Shown here: in pieces, positions 13,952 through 15,078 of the stretch
Layout of the letters: each line of letters opens with the position of its first letter
Numbering within the stretch: position 1 is the first letter of the stretch
Assembly (NCBI GenBank): GCA_947311815.1
Contig: CAMZMA010000100.1
Coordinates: 1-15,078, forward strand
DNA length: 15,078 nt
Reading direction: 5' to 3'
Source of the DNA: an uncultured Flavobacteriaceae bacterium
GTDB lineage: Bacteria > Bacteroidota > Bacteroidia > Flavobacteriales > Flavobacteriaceae
The notes under the pieces: generated by a model
Told to the model about the DNA's origin: nothing
The model's database searches: none
What the model saw: the letters and a program-made list of their open reading frames with translations, nothing else
Program-made: the position numbers and the translations under genes

Positions 13952-15000
13952 TGAGTAAAAACAGGCTACATAAACTTTTTCATTGGGAGCATTGGCCTAC
14001 ATTTATGTTTTATGTACCCAATTTACCATATTCTTTTTATTTAGCATCAAAAGCAAAACATGCTGCTTTTTTTAGTGCTGTTAACCCGTGTATTAAAAGT
14101 TCTGGAAACGGAACAGAAAGCAAGTTTACCACCATACAATTAGTGCCAAAAAAATACAGACCTAAAACAATTTTATGTACACCAAAAATGTCTTTTAAAT
14201 CTGTTGTTGATGACATTCAAAGAGCAAAAATTTCATATCCTTTCATAGCAAAACCAGATGTTGGTTTTAGAGGGATTTTGGTACAAAAAATACATACAGA
14301 AAATCAGCTAAAAGAGTATTTAAATAAATACCCAATTGATATTATAGTACAAGAATTTTTAGATTTTGAAAACGAATGTGGTATTTTTTACCATCGTTTA
14401 CCAAATAAAGAAAAAGGCACAATAAGTTCTATTACTTTAAAACGTTTTTTATCGGTAATTGGTAATGGTTTTTCTACGCTAGAAATGTTAATTTTAGCTG
14501 ATGATAGAGCCAAGTTATATATAGAGTTGTTCCGTAAAATTCATCAAGAAAAGCTAGAAAAAATTCCAGAAAAAGGAATAAAAATAATGTTAACTTCTGT
14601 AGGAAACCATTCTAAAGGAACTGAATTTATTAACGGCAATCATTTAATATCTAATAAATTAGAAACAACTTTTGATGTTTTAAGTAAAGAAATTCCTGAT
14701 TGGTATTATGGCAGAATTGATATTAAATACAATTCCTTTAAAGATCTTGAAAATGGCAATTTTAAAATTTTAGAAATCAACGGAATTATTTCTGAGCCTA
14801 CGCATATTTATGACACGAGTAAGTACACTTACCTTAAAGCATTAAAATCCATAAGAACTCATTGGAAATATATCTATCAAATTGCCACAATCAACCATAA
14901 AGAAAATAATATTCCGTATAAAAGTACTAAAAAATTTATTAATGAAATGTTCGAATTAAGAGCGTATAGCAAAAAGTTAAAGAAACTATTAACTAGCTAA
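13951..15000 (+). CDS. ATP-grasp protein, D-alanine-D-alanine ligase-like, function unknown
   Basis: A 349-residue protein starting at GTG 13951, overlapping the DUF6095 stop by one base. The N-terminal 60 residues are rich in aromatic residues (HWEHWPTFMFYVPNLPYSFY, then FFSAVNPCIKSSGNGTESKF) and may lie at the membrane. An ATP-grasp domain follows: ATP-binding lysine Lys101 in IAKPDVGFRG, IVQEF (132-136), GRIDIKY (254-260) and the metal-binding ILEINGIISEP (273-283, Glu275 and Asn277). Such proteins in Bacteroidota are often labelled D-alanine-D-alanine ligase, but the segment order and the N-terminus differ from Ddl. The family couples ATP to joining a carboxylate with an amine or other nucleophile; the substrate is unknown. 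Being with murQ hints at cell-wall or sugar chemistry. Confidence 0.8.
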   Translation: MSKNRLHKLFHWEHWPTFMFYVPNLPYSFYLASKAKHAAFFSAVNPCIKSSGNGTESKFTTIQLVPKKYRPKTILCTPKMSFKSVVDDIQRAKISYPFIAKPDVGFRGILVQKIHTENQLKEYLNKYPIDIIVQEFLDFENECGIFYHRLPNKEKGTISSITLKRFLSVIGNGFSTLEMLILADDRAKLYIELFRKIHQEKLEKIPEKGIKIMLTSVGNHSKGTEFINGNHLISNKLETTFDVLSKEIPDWYYGRIDIKYNSFKDLENGNFKILEINGIISEPTHIYDTSKYTYLKALKSIRTHWKYIYQIATINHKENNIPYKSTKKFINEMFELRAYSKKLKKLLTS

Positions 15001-15078
15001 TACCTCTTTTTTTAGGTGTGGTAGGATTGTAACCAAAATCTGCATCGGGCAAGGCAATACCTAATTGACAAATTACAT
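14993..15078 (-). CDS. C-terminus of an unidentified protein (rest outside window)
   Basis: The minus strand is open from the right edge to a TAG at 14993-14995, coding 27 residues that end GIALPDADFGYNPTTPKKRGIS. The residue mix looks protein-like, and the other minus frames and the plus frames over 15001-15078 contain stops. Its end overlaps the convergent ATP-grasp gene by 8 bases. I do not recognise the family. Confidence 0.5.
   Translation of the reverse strand, partial: VICQLGIALPDADFGYNPTTPKKRGIS

Overview
The window is AT-rich chromosomal DNA from a marine-type member of the Flavobacteriaceae (Bacteroidota), near Polaribacter or Tenacibaculum in style. The evidence is the set of protein families (BshB1 of bacillithiol synthesis, a DUF4369/TlpA-like lipoprotein, a DUF6095 protein, monomeric isocitrate dehydrogenase), promoters of the Bacteroidota form TAnnTTTG instead of TATAAT, and a lack of clear Shine-Dalgarno sequences. 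It reads mostly as housekeeping sequence. I see no phage, CRISPR or intact transposase genes.

Layout. 1-224 is the 3' end of a LytTR response-regulator gene. A palindromic repeat follows (281-331). On the minus strand lie a terminator, tRNA-His and its promoter (431-594), then a thiol/sulfur operon transcribed leftward: a Cys/Met-metabolism PLP enzyme, a TlpA-like thioredoxin lipoprotein and bshB1 (3635 down to 625). Rightward from 3699 come a Rossmann/DUF2520 protein, a second palindromic repeat (4441-4497), kdsC, and a repeat-rich gap holding a heptad repeat and a 20-bp palindrome. Next is trmD, overlapped by two glycosyltransferase genes (a GT2 polyprenyl-phosphate glycosyltransferase and an ArnT-like membrane transferase), then rplS with its own promoter and leader. 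The glycosyltransferase pair therefore sits inside what is classically a trmD-rplS neighbourhood.

After the rplS terminator there is a gap of about 700 bp without a convincing ORF (8724-9429). It has a full consensus promoter, an immediate 5' hairpin and a compound terminator, so it may encode a non-coding RNA of about 440 nt. It is followed by icd with its own promoter. Downstream of icd is a 217-bp element with near-matching 15-bp terminal inverted repeats (MITE or IS remnant), then a bidirectional terminator shared with the convergent mscS gene. mscS is divergent from murQ, which starts a tightly overlapping operon murQ-DUF6095-ATP-grasp. The last 86 bases hold the 3' end of an unidentified minus-strand gene that overlaps the ATP-grasp gene tail to tail.

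The genes work in four themes: thiol redox and sulfur amino acids; envelope sugar chemistry (KdsC for the LPS sugar Kdo, a lipid-linked sugar donor synthase and its transferase, MurQ for cell-wall recycling); translation (TrmD, L19, tRNA-His); and core metabolism and osmotic protection (isocitrate dehydrogenase, MscS). The non-coding stretches are the least explained part of the window.
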